Below, one piece after another: positions 8,912 to 20,774 of a stretch of 64,000 nucleotides of DNA (position 1 is the first letter of the stretch; each line of letters opens with the position of its first letter). A program made the translations under genes and the position numbers. This DNA is from DASWJZ01 sp963805325 (lineage in GTDB: Bacteria > Pseudomonadota > Alphaproteobacteria > Rhizobiales > Afifellaceae): NCBI GenBank assembly GCA_963805325.1, contig CAWDTS010000012.1, positions 1-64,000 of the forward strand, given 5' to 3'. The notes beneath the pieces are model-generated. The model did no database searches. It saw nothing but the letters and a program-made list of their open reading frames with translations, and was not told the origin of the DNA.

Positions 8912-9786
8912 TCAAATCCACTCCGCCGCCGCGTCGGCTTTGGTCTGGTGGACAGTAACCAAGACCGCCGCCGAAATGCGGTCGTTCTCGACCGCCGCAG
9001 CTATATTGTCGGCGAGCACAAATCCTCCCCGCCGGTCGCTCGGGTAGTGGAAGCCCGCGATCTCACGGTTTCGGGCGATTCGAAAAGCGAGCTGTTGGAG
9101 GTTGTTCCGGGTGGCGTCCCACTCGGCCGCAGCGGGAAGAATCTGTCCTGCCCACAGCGCCATCAAGCGAGCCTGCGTGGCGTGCCCACTCGGATAGGCG
9201 GCATGTCCCGGCGGCGGCGCGGGACCAAGAAGCACGGAGCTGATCTGCGAAGGACGTGGGCGGCTATACTGCTTCTTGAACTTCATGGCTGCGACGGTTG
9301 CAAACAGGTTGGCCATGTGGAGCAGTCGAAAAGTCTCGGGATGGCCGCTTGGGGTCGCGTTAAGAAGACCCATGAAATAGCTTATGAATTCGTCTTTTTC
9401 GGAGCAAGGATCTCGCCCAATGCGTCCGCCCGTTCGAAACGAGCGAGGTGGACGAGCTCCTCAATCTCGGACGCAGTGTCCGCTGGGCCTCCGAAGGCGT
9501 CAACGGCAATGCCCGGATCAAGAAGGGCGAGGTCGAGCTTCACGAATTCAGTCAAAGCCTGCCAAGCGTACCAGATCGGGCTCCAATCGCGCGCGCGAAA
9601 CGGCGTAGGCCAGTTGTCCGCATCCGGCTGCACAGTGACGCCCGGCTGATCGACGAATGGAAGGTTCACTCGATCGGCGTAGCCCCAGCCTCCGCCGGGA
9701 TCGCCAGACGAGTTCCCTATGTTTGATGTGTTCGAGGTATTGGACGTGTTCGACGTGTTCGACGTATTGCTCGTCATCGTGGCCAC
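8912..9786 (-). pseudogene. vanadium-haloperoxidase-like PAP2 protein, one frameshift
   Basis: A PAP2/vanadium-dependent haloperoxidase-type protein. The three vanadate/phosphate-binding motifs are present: KKQYSRPRP, YPSGHATQA and RNREIAGFHYPSD (Arg-x5-His-x3-Asp). The frame breaks at a run of five T on the plus strand (9395-9399): upstream sequence reads EELVHLARFERADALGEILA and downstream continues as DEFISYFMGLL one frame over. Both halves are otherwise well preserved, so this may be a single homopolymer error. The N-terminus starts with a short run of Ser-Asn-Thr repeats. The joined protein (about 290 residues) is short for a haloperoxidase, so an N-terminal domain may be missing. Confidence 0.72.
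9722..9773 (-). repeat. 9-base tandem repeat coding Ser-Asn-Thr
   Basis: About five and a half tandem units of nine bases (unit on the minus strand AACACGTCG with small variants) encode SNT repeated at the extreme N-terminus of the haloperoxidase-like gene. Such low-complexity tracts vary in length by slippage and are unlikely to be folded. Confidence 0.8.
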
Positions 9787-9820
9787 CTCGAGACTTTTCT
9801 TCTGGTTCAGGTTGCGCCAA

Positions 9821-11641
9821 TCATTCCGGTAATCCTGCCATAGTCAGGCGCTCGATCCATGTGCGCAAAATCACACCGGTGAACGGGCACCTGGAACGAT
9901 AAGTGCTCAATCGAAACTGCGGCTGGTGTTTCAGCATCTCCTCCGCAATCGCGCGGGCATCCTCGCCACTGCCGAGGGCGACAAGACTTGCCGCGAGGGT
10001 GCGAAGGTTAAACATTGCTGTCGACTTGCGACTCGCTGATTTTCGCGCCCAAGCGATGGCGGAGACGTAGTCGCCGTTGATGTAATGGGCCTGGGCCAGC
10101 ATCCCCTCATTCCAGAAAATGTGCCCGTCGAGTGGTGACAGCCGGATTCCCTGCTCGGCACGCTCGACAGCGCCTTTACCATCGCCGAGATAGCCCCTAG
10201 TGACACTGCTCATCGCCCAGGCGAGAGCGCAGCTCGGCCCGACGTCAATGGCGCGGTTCAGGATAACCTCGGCGGCGTCGAAGTTTCGGAGCAGAAAGGC
10301 CTGCACGTGGCCGAAGATCGCGAGGGCGAGCGCGTCGTTGCCGTCGCGATCTAGCGCGGCCTTGGCGAGACGCGACGCCTCGGCGCAATCGCCGTCCTGA
10401 TCGGCCGTCCGAACCCTCGCCGACGCGAAAGATGTACCAATAGGCAGTGTAGGAATAGGGCAGCGCGTAGTCGGGATCGAGCGCGATCGCCGATTGCAGG
10501 AGGCTACGTGCCCGTGAATGGGATTTCGTAATCCATTCGGTAAAGGTAATGCAACGCCTGGAGCACAAGGTCGTAGGCGGTCTGGCTCTCGGGGTGCTTT
10601 CGGCATCCCCCGCCGAAGCTCCCATTCCATTACTTCGGGAGCGACAGTCTTTATCGCCGCTAGGGCGATCCGAGCGGGCACTTCGAAGAGCTTCGCGCTG
10701 TTTTCCTCGAACCGGTTGCTGCGGATGAGCCGGCCGGTGCCCGCATCGATGAGCTCGGTGGAAATGAGGAGGCAATCGCCGCGCCGGGTGAGGCTGCCGG
10801 TCAGAAGGTAGCCAACGCCAATTTCCCTGCCGACCTCCTTTGGGTCGACCGTCTTCCCAGCGTAGTGCTGGGTTGAGGCCCAGGAGATGACGAAGAGCTG
10901 TTTCAAACCCGCTAGCGCGTGGATGATCTCCGTCACGATGCCGTCCGCAAGAAGTCCATCCGCATCCTGGCGGCCGAAGGGAAGGACAGCTATCGAGGGT
11001 TTGGTGTCGGACGCCGGCAGGAGAAGCCGCGGCGGGAGACCGCGGAGCGTGCCGATGCGGACGCCCGTCGCCTTCACCCGGCGGCTGATATTCTTGAGAT
11101 GGAGCTCGCCCAGATCGAATGTCGTCTGGTGGGCAAGCTCAGCTTCGACCATCGACGCCATCGACCCTTCCAGCACGATGTCGCCCGGTTCGGCGTACGC
11201 TTGGAGGCGAGCGGCGAGGTTGACCCCCTCGCCGTAGATGTCGTCCGCCTCGACGATCGTATCGCAATAGTTGAGCCCCATCCGGTACAAGATGCGGCGG
11301 TCCGGTGGGAAAAGTGCGGCCCGCTCCGCGAGGCGGTTCTGGAGGAGGATCGCGCATCTGACGCCACTTGCCGCCTCATCGAAACTGGCAAGAAAGCCGT
11401 CTCCGGTGCCCTTGACGATCCAGCCGCCATGCTCGGCGACGATTGGGGTCACGATCTCCGACATAAGATGCATCAACTCGGCGTGGATTGAGGTCTCGTC
11501 CAACTCCATTAGCCTCGCATAGCCGGCGACGTCGACCACGAGGACTGCCGCTGCCTTCCGGCGCATGACGGAGGATTGGGTGTAAACGGCGACCGTCCCG
11601 CTTCCGCGGGACTTGTTGGGGTCGCTTCTGATCTCTGGCAT
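9821..11641 (-). pseudogene. class III adenylate cyclase with TPR-type C-terminal half, two frameshifts
   Basis: N-terminal class III nucleotidyl cyclase domain (about residues 28-200: LVVDVAGYARLMELDE, IVKGTGDGFLASF, IYGEGVNLAARLQ). It is followed by the linker domain common in rhizobial cyclases (PSIAVLPFGRQ, YLLTGSLTRRGDCLLISTEL) and a TPR-like tail (NRAIDVGPSCALAWAMSSVTRGYLGDG). Between about 10,620 and 10,400 the reading frame has to change twice: ESQTAYDLVLQALHYLYRMDY lies in one other frame and SLLQSAIALDPDYALPYSY in the third, after which the original frame resumes. It would make cAMP in response to an unknown cytosolic cue. This is the first of three cyclase genes within 22 kb. Confidence 0.78.
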
Positions 11642-12176
11642 TGCTGCTTACCTCGGACTGCATCTTTTTGAGCCGTCCGCAAAGTCTTGCCGAAAGTGCT
11701 TAGACTATACAGCCATCGGACGCTTGGCGCAAAAAGAAAGAAAGACTGGGTGACCTGAAAGGCTCATCCAGTGGCGACTAGAGCCGCGGCCGTGTTTGCA
11801 GTGAGGCCGAACTTGGACCGGGGTTGGCTGGAAAATTCCGCATCGTCTGACGGCGAGCTGGAAGAGGGTGCCGGCCTGCGGGCCTGTTTGCGAACCGGCG
11901 GCGTCGGGGGGACGTCGGTAAAAAAATCTCCCTTCGGCGTTTCGGTAGCAGAGAGACAGCTTCGGTAGGCGAGAGACAAATGCATTTACTTCGACCGAAC
12001 CAGCAGCAGGCGATACCTCCTTTGAGGAACCGGCTTCCTGACACTGCATCTCGGCGGCGATCTTTCGCCTTTCGACCTCGCTCAGGACTGTTCTTCTTTC
12101 CCGTCATCGGCTTCCGCTTTCCGGGGCGATGCTACCTGCTTCAGTGTCCGGTCGAAATCCTCCTCTGGCACGGTGA
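11642..12176. other. intergenic stretch, no gene recognised
   Basis: Short open frames exist on both strands but none has family-like sequence, a convincing ribosome site or a consistent frame. The region separates the TPR-cyclase start from the pyrimidine-rich repeat and could hold the cyclase promoter near 11,660-11,760. Confidence 0.5.
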
Positions 12177-12380
12177 AGGGTCGGACGGTCGACATAATCG
12201 CGTATCGCCCCCCTCCTTGCCTCAGCTTGCCCCCCTCCTCCCTCCCCCTCAGGCCCCCTCTTTCCTGGCCTGAGCCCCCCTTCGCCGTCATCTAAGTTTC
12301 CGACCCCCCCTTAGCCTCCTTCAAAACTCTCCCGTCATTTGCACCCCCTTCTGCTTCAGCAAGCCCCCCTCTTCCGCTGC
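12177..12380. repeat. pyrimidine-rich dispersed repeat, copy A
   Basis: A roughly 200-base segment, almost free of G on the plus strand in its centre, with runs of C alternating with CTCC and CTT. It opens with GGGTCGGAC (12178) and carries the inverted counterpart TCCGACCC at 12299-12306. A second copy lies at 20,210-20,410 with the same landmarks in the same order and a few small indels. Translations are proline-rich and appear spurious. It is not part of either neighbouring gene, so it behaves as a mobile or duplicated non-coding module. Confidence 0.8.
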
Positions 12381-12914
12381 AAGGCCACCCCTCTTCCACT
12401 CGAAAAGCACGCCTTATTCAGCTGCGGGGTCACAAAAAGAGGAGTTGCTCGCCGACGGGCTACAACCACTGCTGCAGGATTGTGATTGAAGACGATCGGC
12501 AGGCAAGGAAGGCGCGCCCGGCTGAGGACGGAACTCGTTTCTTCAAGTGTTCCGTCCGATAGTTGCGCGCTTCAGGTGACCTTCGACACATGGCTGGCGG
12601 CAACGGTGGTCGGTCATCAATGCCGAGTTTTCCACAGCGAATTCTTCGCGGGCCTTTACAGGCTTGTTCCACGCATTCAGCTTCCTCTTTCGTTGCTGCG
12701 CATCACTGATTCTTTGGTGATGTCTTTCCGCTCCGGATCCTTGGCCGCCAGATGTTGGACGAGCCTGCAGATCGGGTAGCTGTCATTCCCCCCGTCCTTT
12801 CCCCCGTCCTTGTAATTTTTCTTTGGTTTTAACCGAAGGCCGGTCTGACCGATCGTCGACGCCGTGAGGTGGTCAGCATCGGTCGGCGAAGCCCTTTGAA
12901 CCGGGAGCACCAAA
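12381..12914. other. intergenic stretch, no gene recognised
   Basis: No supported gene. The sequence between the pyrimidine-rich repeat and the small DUF5681-type pair has only short frames with no recognisable family features. Confidence 0.5.
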
Positions 12915-13217
12915 ATGCGGAAGATGAAGCAGCCGAGGGAGCGAGAAGCTTTGCCGGCCATCCTTGTGCGACTTCTCGATAAGAAGCTGCCGGTCGAGAA
13001 TATGCCGGGCAGAAAGCGCATCTCGGTGCGGGAGCTCTTGCTTCGAAAGCTCATCGAGCGCGCTGAATCGGGCCACGCGGCCGCGTTGAGAATGCTGGCC
13101 GAATTCCGTGAGACTTTTCGAGACCCGGCGATCGACGAAGACGAAGACGACAAGGCTTTCGAGGAAGCGTGCGCGAACGCACTAGAAAAATACGGAAGTG
13201 AGGCGGCAAAGACATGA
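12915..13217 (+). CDS. small hypothetical protein, partner of a DUF5681 gene
   Basis: A 100-residue charged protein (MRKMKQPREREALPAILVRL to the acidic tail DEDEDDKAFEEACANALEKY). The middle part KRISVRELLLRKLIERAESG followed by HAAALRMLAEF resembles the C-terminal half of DUF5681 proteins, so it may be a diverged paralogue of the next gene. The two overlap by four bases (ATGA), which argues for co-translation. Function is unknown; no membrane segment or signal peptide is visible. Confidence 0.6.
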   Translation: MRKMKQPREREALPAILVRLLDKKLPVENMPGRKRISVRELLLRKLIERAESGHAAALRMLAEFRETFRDPAIDEDEDDKAFEEACANALEKYGSEAAKT

Positions 13218-13618
13218 GCGAAAGCAAAGAGCGTTCGGTCGGTTACGGCAGCCCGCCTGTGGCGACGCGCTTCGAGCCGGGTCGCTCGGGGAATCCCAGA
13301 GGCCGGCCGAGAGGATCAAAAAACTGCAAGACCCTTCTGGCGAAGCTGCTCGAGGAGCGAGTGCAGCCGAAGCCAAGGGCAAAGCGTGTGTCGCGATTCG
13401 AGTTGATGCTCGAGAACTTGATTCAGCGCTCGCTCGAAGGCGACTGGGCGGCTCTCAAGGAGATCTTCTCGATGATGATGACCCACGACACGACGCCCGA
13501 ACCTTACAAAACGCCCCCACTTGATAAAGCCGCCCTGAAAGCTTTAGCATATTTCGCATCTTTTGCCCCTGAAAATCAAAGGCAAATTCCCTGTTATTCA
13601 GATGACGAGAGCGAGTAA
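13214..13618 (+). CDS. DUF5681 domain protein
   Basis: A 134-residue protein with the DUF5681 hallmark near the N-terminus, VGYGSPPVATRFEPGRSGN then PRGRPRGSKN, followed by a helical region (SRFELMLENLIQRSLEGDWA). Such genes are frequent in Hyphomicrobiales beside integrases and transposases and have no proven role; a DNA-associated or phage-derived function has been presumed. The start ATG overlaps the previous gene's stop. The 3' end (codons near 13,586) contains the 13-mer ATTCCCTGTTATT, which recurs at 13,661, suggesting the tail was rebuilt by insertion of repeated DNA. Confidence 0.72.
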   Translation: MSESKERSVGYGSPPVATRFEPGRSGNPRGRPRGSKNCKTLLAKLLEERVQPKPRAKRVSRFELMLENLIQRSLEGDWAALKEIFSMMMTHDTTPEPYKTPPLDKAALKALAYFASFAPENQRQIPCYSDDESE

Positions 13619-13735
13619 TACTTTTGATTACAATGGATTAACGATTACTTCTGCTGGAGGATTCCCTGTTATTGGAAAAAGACACCTGCTGAGGTCGTCA
13701 GCGACCGACACTGGAGGAGGGCGCCTCGCTCGGCA

Positions 13736-13832
13736 GGCTTCCGCTTCTGGCCTACCTGCTCGACATGGCGCGCATGGAAGCTGAAAGCGCCGCATCATCG
13801 GACATCGATTTCCAGATCCAAAGGCCGTGTAC
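13736..13832 (+). repeat. 97-base dispersed segment, copy 1
   Basis: 97 bases nearly identical (three differences seen) to 30,573-30,669. In one frame both encode GRLPLLAYLLDMARMEAESAA, which looks like the body of a small conserved protein with its start and end lost. Each copy is followed at once by a transposase relic on the minus strand (IS1595 here, IS5 at the other site). Both copies end at GGCCGTGTAC. Confidence 0.85.
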
Positions 13833-13904
13833 ATCCTGAATCGCGCCTCTCCGGAGGCGAATGAGTGGGCGGGCATACGCGCTTTGGGAAGGGCGACAAG
13901 ATCG

Positions 13905-14838
13905 AAGTACCCGTCCACCTCAAAGCAGCATGGCGCCGACCGACCAATCGACTACGCGATTTCCTGCGGTGATCTTCCTTCCACGCTGCCTCGTTGGCGT
14001 ACTGTGCGAGATACTTCGCGCTCACGCGATGGTGCTGGCCGTCCACCATGCGACGCAGGCGCGAGAAGTAGCTTTCGACCTGATTGGTGTTCGCGCCGTC
14101 CTGCGAATACGCCTCACTGTGATTGATGCGCCCGGTCGGCCAGCCATCGTGCAGCGCATCCCAATGTGAGGCTTCGTCGGCATAGACGCTTCGCCATGCG
14201 GGCAGACGATCCGCTTGGCGATCTCGACGCCTTCGCGCTCGTGCATGGTCACGAAGGGCAGGGTCCGCCCGCCGCGCTCGCGCAGCGCCACCACAACGCG
14301 ACGGGTGCCAGTCTGGTGTTCGGCAAGGCGACGGTCAACGCGATCCTCGACTTTGTTCGCAGGACGAATGTGACCGCCGTAGTACGAGCCGTCGATTTCC
14401 ACTTCGCCGTCTAGCGTCTGCGCCGGCCACTCTCCTGCGCAAGCGACTCGCGCAGCTTGTGCGAGCAGCACGAAGGCCGTCTTGTACTGGCAGTCGAGGT
14501 CGCGGCTCAGCTGGCACGCGGAGATGCCCTTCACGCCGTTCACGAAGATGCAGATCGCGCCAAGCAAATCGACGAAGGCTCATCTTGCGGCGAGGCGAAG
14601 ATCGTGCCGCTCGTGACGGAGAACTGGTGACGGCAACCGCCGCCGCGCACTTGAACTTGCGGCGGGTCGGAATGGCGTAGTGGTCCAGAGAGCCGCAGCG
14701 CGGGCATACCGGAGCGCCGTCCGTCTCATTCCAGCGGATCGCCTTGAACGTCTCGTAAGCCTTGTCCTCTCCGTCCTGATAGATCGCCCGGAGGCTCAGG
14801 GTCCGGGCGGCGGCGGAGAGAAGGAAATGTTGGGCCAT
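13905..14838 (-). mobile_element. IS1595-family (ISXO2-like) transposase, degenerate
   Basis: The DDE transposase reads MAQHFLLSAAARTLSLRAIY from 14,838, then a zinc ribbon (CPRCGSLDHYAI, KFKCAA). It jumps frame to FVNGVKGISACQLSRDLDCQ and LDGEVEIDGSYYGGHIRPAN (ISXO2 catalytic start) through RRVVVALRERGGRTLPFV, then to HWDALHDGWPTGRINHSEAY and VESYFSRLRRMVDGQHHRVS, ending around HEDHRR-like sequence near 13,905. At least three frame changes make it inactive as written. Terminal inverted repeats could not be placed with confidence. Confidence 0.85.
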
Positions 14839-14870
14839 TTGTCATCGCTTCCAACGGTGTTCGCCATTGG

Positions 14871-14882
14871 ATATCGCGATAT
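14871..14882. promoter_or_regulatory. perfect 12-base palindrome upstream of DUF6471 gene
   Basis: ATATCGCGATAT is a perfect palindrome lying between the IS1595 relic and the DUF6471 gene, about 60 bases before its ATG. It may be a protein-binding site; this is inference from symmetry and position only. Confidence 0.35.
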
Positions 14883-14904
14883 GATATAACCGGATGCAAG
14901 GGCT

Positions 14905-14928
14905 AATATCATCAGATACGATGATATT
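14905..14928. promoter_or_regulatory. 9-6-9 inverted repeat, candidate operator of DUF6471 gene
   Basis: AATATCATC and GATGATATT form a perfect inverted repeat with a six-base spacer, ending 12 bases before the ATG at 14,941. The position would let a bound protein block the start region, and the downstream gene encodes a small helix-turn-helix-like protein, so autoregulation is plausible. Confidence 0.5.
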
Positions 14929-14940
14929 TTGAGGCCAGAT

Positions 14941-15192
14941 ATGCCCACGAATGCCTTCAAGGCCAGCCCGGTCACTCAGGAATATGAGACGCGGGCCAAG
15001 AACCTTCTGAAAGGCGAGCTGAAGCGCCGTGGATTGAGTTACCGCGATCTCGCGGAGAAGCTTTCCGCTATCGGCGTGGGGGAGACAGAGCGCAACCTTA
15101 ACAATAAGATCAGCCGCGGCGGGTTCTCGGCTGCGTTTCTAATCCAATGCTTGGACGCTATTGGCTGCGATATGTTGTTGCTGGGGCGGTAG
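14941..15192 (+). CDS. DUF6471 domain protein (small HTH-like)
   Basis: An 83-residue protein with the DUF6471 pattern: KNLLKGELKRRGLSYRDLAEKL, then GVGETERNLNNKISRG and FSAAFLIQCLDAIGCDMLLL. The fold predicted from this pattern is a compact helix-turn-helix, so a DNA-binding regulator is likely, though the family's role is not established. The ATG at 14,941 (MPTNAFKASPV) is preferred to the one four codons earlier because it follows the spacer after the inverted repeat and matches the usual length. Its end overlaps the next gene's apparent start by 46 bases. Confidence 0.75.
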   Translation: MPTNAFKASPVTQEYETRAKNLLKGELKRRGLSYRDLAEKLSAIGVGETERNLNNKISRGGFSAAFLIQCLDAIGCDMLLLGR

Positions 15193-16100
15193 TCGTCGGC
15201 CCGATTGGTCCGACTATCTGGGGTGTGAACCAGCTACGATGGTATCATGCTGAACACGCCAATGAGCGCGTGAGCGCATCCCTGTACAAATATGACAGCG
15301 CCGATGGCGTAGTTATCAAATGCCTCGATGGAGTCGACGCGCCCAGCTTCGCTGAGGGCATAGTCTGCCTTGCAGGGGGCATAGAAGCCAACCGCCGCGC
15401 CAAGCGTTCCGAATATGACTTGAAGGCCCAGCAGGATATGGCGGAGTGGGCCTATGGGATACTCCTGATCTCCGCCTTCGGCCTGATCGTAATCACTGTG
15501 GGCGTCCTCGTTGTGCTCCAAAGTCTGAGGTTGGCTCGGCAGACGGTAGACCGCGCGGGCGATGCCAATGCGCTGAGTTGCGAGGCCATGATCGCCGATC
15601 AACGAGCGTGGATTACTAGCAAACTCATCATTCGTGGCGATCTCGAGTTCTTTGAAGGCCGTGCCTTCATCGAGGTCGCCGCCAGGTACCAGAACATAGG
15701 GAAGACGCCCGCTATTAGGGTTCATACCGCGCTTGACATGGTCTTGCACGACGCAGTTGATACCGAACTTGAAAAACTCTGTAGCGAAAATCGCTTTAAC
15801 AATTCCAGCTCTGGAAGAATTGTTCTCCCACGAGAAGAATATGACAGGGCGTGGTATTTGTCTGCCTATGCCGATGAGGTCATCAATAACCCAAATCCGG
15901 ATGGCTTTATAATGCCGCGGATTATCGGATGTGTGACCTATGAAATACTGCCAGATCATACCATCCATCAAACCGTCTTTGTCTATTTCCTTCATCTTGG
16001 GGAAGACGACGGCGTCATGCGATTCATTCCGGTCAATCAGGGGAACATCTCGAAAGACGAAATTGAAGTTGCCGTCGATAGCGGCGGCTCTGCCGACTAG
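15147..16100 (+). CDS. hypothetical membrane protein
   Basis: A 317-residue protein of unknown function. There is a hydrophobic N-terminal segment (VVAGAVVVGPIGPTIWGVNQ). A periplasm-like stretch with two Cys is followed by QQDMAEWAYG, a second membrane segment (ILLISAFGLIVITVGVLVVL), and then a soluble C-terminal domain beginning SLRLARQTVDRAGDANALS and DQRAWITSKLIIRG. This architecture is common in hypothetical rhizobial proteins. The first ATG (15,147) lies inside the DUF6471 gene; a GTG at about 15,225 is another option. Overlap with the upstream gene may reflect a past deletion that joined them. Confidence 0.6.
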   Translation: MLGRYWLRYVVAGAVVVGPIGPTIWGVNQLRWYHAEHANERVSASLYKYDSADGVVIKCLDGVDAPSFAEGIVCLAGGIEANRRAKRSEYDLKAQQDMAEWAYGILLISAFGLIVITVGVLVVLQSLRLARQTVDRAGDANALSCEAMIADQRAWITSKLIIRGDLEFFEGRAFIEVAARYQNIGKTPAIRVHTALDMVLHDAVDTELEKLCSENRFNNSSSGRIVLPREEYDRAWYLSAYADEVINNPNPDGFIMPRIIGCVTYEILPDHTIHQTVFVYFLHLGEDDGVMRFIPVNQGNISKDEIEVAVDSGGSAD

Positions 16101-16238
16101 CGCGGCGACCCGAAGCTGCCCTTGGCATCAAGGCCCTGAGAGACCGCACGGGGTGGAAAGTGGACATCTCGATGTGTGTCCAATGCGACGTCACCCGCTC
16201 GGCCGGAAATAGGCATACGTCACAAGCCCTGAGCATAT

Positions 16239-16266
16239 AAACACATAAAGACATCCTTATGTGGTT
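16239..16266. promoter_or_regulatory. inverted repeat upstream of metH, candidate methionine-regulon operator
   Basis: AAACACATAAAG, four bases, then CCTTATGTGGTT: two 12-base arms with two mismatches, 40 bases before the metH ATG. ArsR-type regulators of methionine/SAH metabolism (SahR/SamR) use AT-rich palindromes with similar ATAAAG cores in Proteobacteria, which makes this a candidate site; the assignment to a particular regulator is inference. Confidence 0.5.
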
Positions 16267-16306
16267 ATGATATAGAGCGGCAAATCGTGCTTAAGCAGTT
16301 GATCGT

Positions 16307-20080
<3,774 letters not shown>

Positions 20081-20209
20081 GCGAGCATTTGCACTCGCTC
20101 GTGGGATGCCGGTCGCGGTTGGCTGATCCCGTATCCAATATACTGCACTTTGTTCGCGACTGCATGATCAAAACGCTCTCTTGCTTTTTTGCCGAATCGC
20201 GACTGGTGG

Positions 20210-20410
20210 AGGGTCGGACCGTCGACATATCGCGTATCGCCCCCCTCCTTGCCTCAGCTTGCCCCCTCCTCCCTCCCCCTCTACCCCCCCTCTCTCCTGG
20301 CCCCGCCCCCCCTTCGCCGTCACCTAAGTTTCCGACCCCCCCTTAGCCTCCTTCGAAACTCTCCCTCATTTGCACCCCCTTCTGCGTCAGCAAGCCCCCC
20401 TCTTCCCTGC
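20210..20410. repeat. pyrimidine-rich dispersed repeat, copy B
   Basis: Second copy of the roughly 200-base pyrimidine-rich segment, again starting GGGTCGGAC (20,211) with TCCGACCC at 20,331-20,338 and the same order of C runs. It is followed immediately by bases that read VRLREKP in one frame, the typical last residues of short XRE regulators, so the copy may have landed in or beside such a gene. It begins about 130 bases after the metH stop. Confidence 0.8.
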
Positions 20411-20506
20411 GTTCGGCTTCGGGAGAAACCAAACTCAACGAGAACTGACCGGAAACTGCTCGACGGACACGATGACAGCGCCGACGAGGGATCGACCTGC
20501 TGCGGA

Positions 20507-20774
20507 TCAATCGATCTTGCTGAGGAGTTCGCGCGACTGGCTGATCAAGTCACGGACCCGACGCCGTTCGGCGATCGCCCTGCGTGTAGAGCCCGTGCTT
20601 CAGTGCGTTCCTGTTGCCCTTCGGCGCACCCGATCTTGGCGCACCGCCATGCATGCGGCAGCGCTCCTTACCGTGGACGGCCGGCGACATGCACGGACTG
20701 CGGATCGGGTCCTGGCGCCACAGCGCCGGCTCGAAAGCATCGGCCCGGATTTCGGGGATGGCTCATTCCTTCGG
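20507..20774 (-). pseudogene. HGGAP-motif hypothetical protein, degenerate
   Basis: One minus-strand frame reads SPCMSPAVHGKERCRMHGGA followed by GAPKGNRNALKHGLYT, the glycine-rich signature (HGGxxGAPxGNxNALKHG) of a small protein very common in Hyphomicrobiales. The tail RAIAERRR...LISQSRELLSKID lies in another frame, and the start is unclear. The function of the family is unknown. In intact genomes it often sits directly after the gene type seen at 20.8-21.5 kb, as here. Confidence 0.6.

Noticed and set aside
9722..9773. short tandem repeat as a possible CRISPR
   Set aside because: Units are nine bases with no spacers; it is a coding Ser-Asn-Thr tract. No CRISPR array or cas gene was seen anywhere in the window.
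16101..16306. SAH, SAM or cobalamin riboswitch upstream of metH
   Set aside because: No B12-box-like conserved core or pseudoknot-like pattern could be recognised in the leader; the inverted repeat looks more like a protein operator.
20081..20120. terminator after metH (GCGAG...CTCGC)
   Set aside because: The stem is only five pairs with an eight-base loop and no T run.
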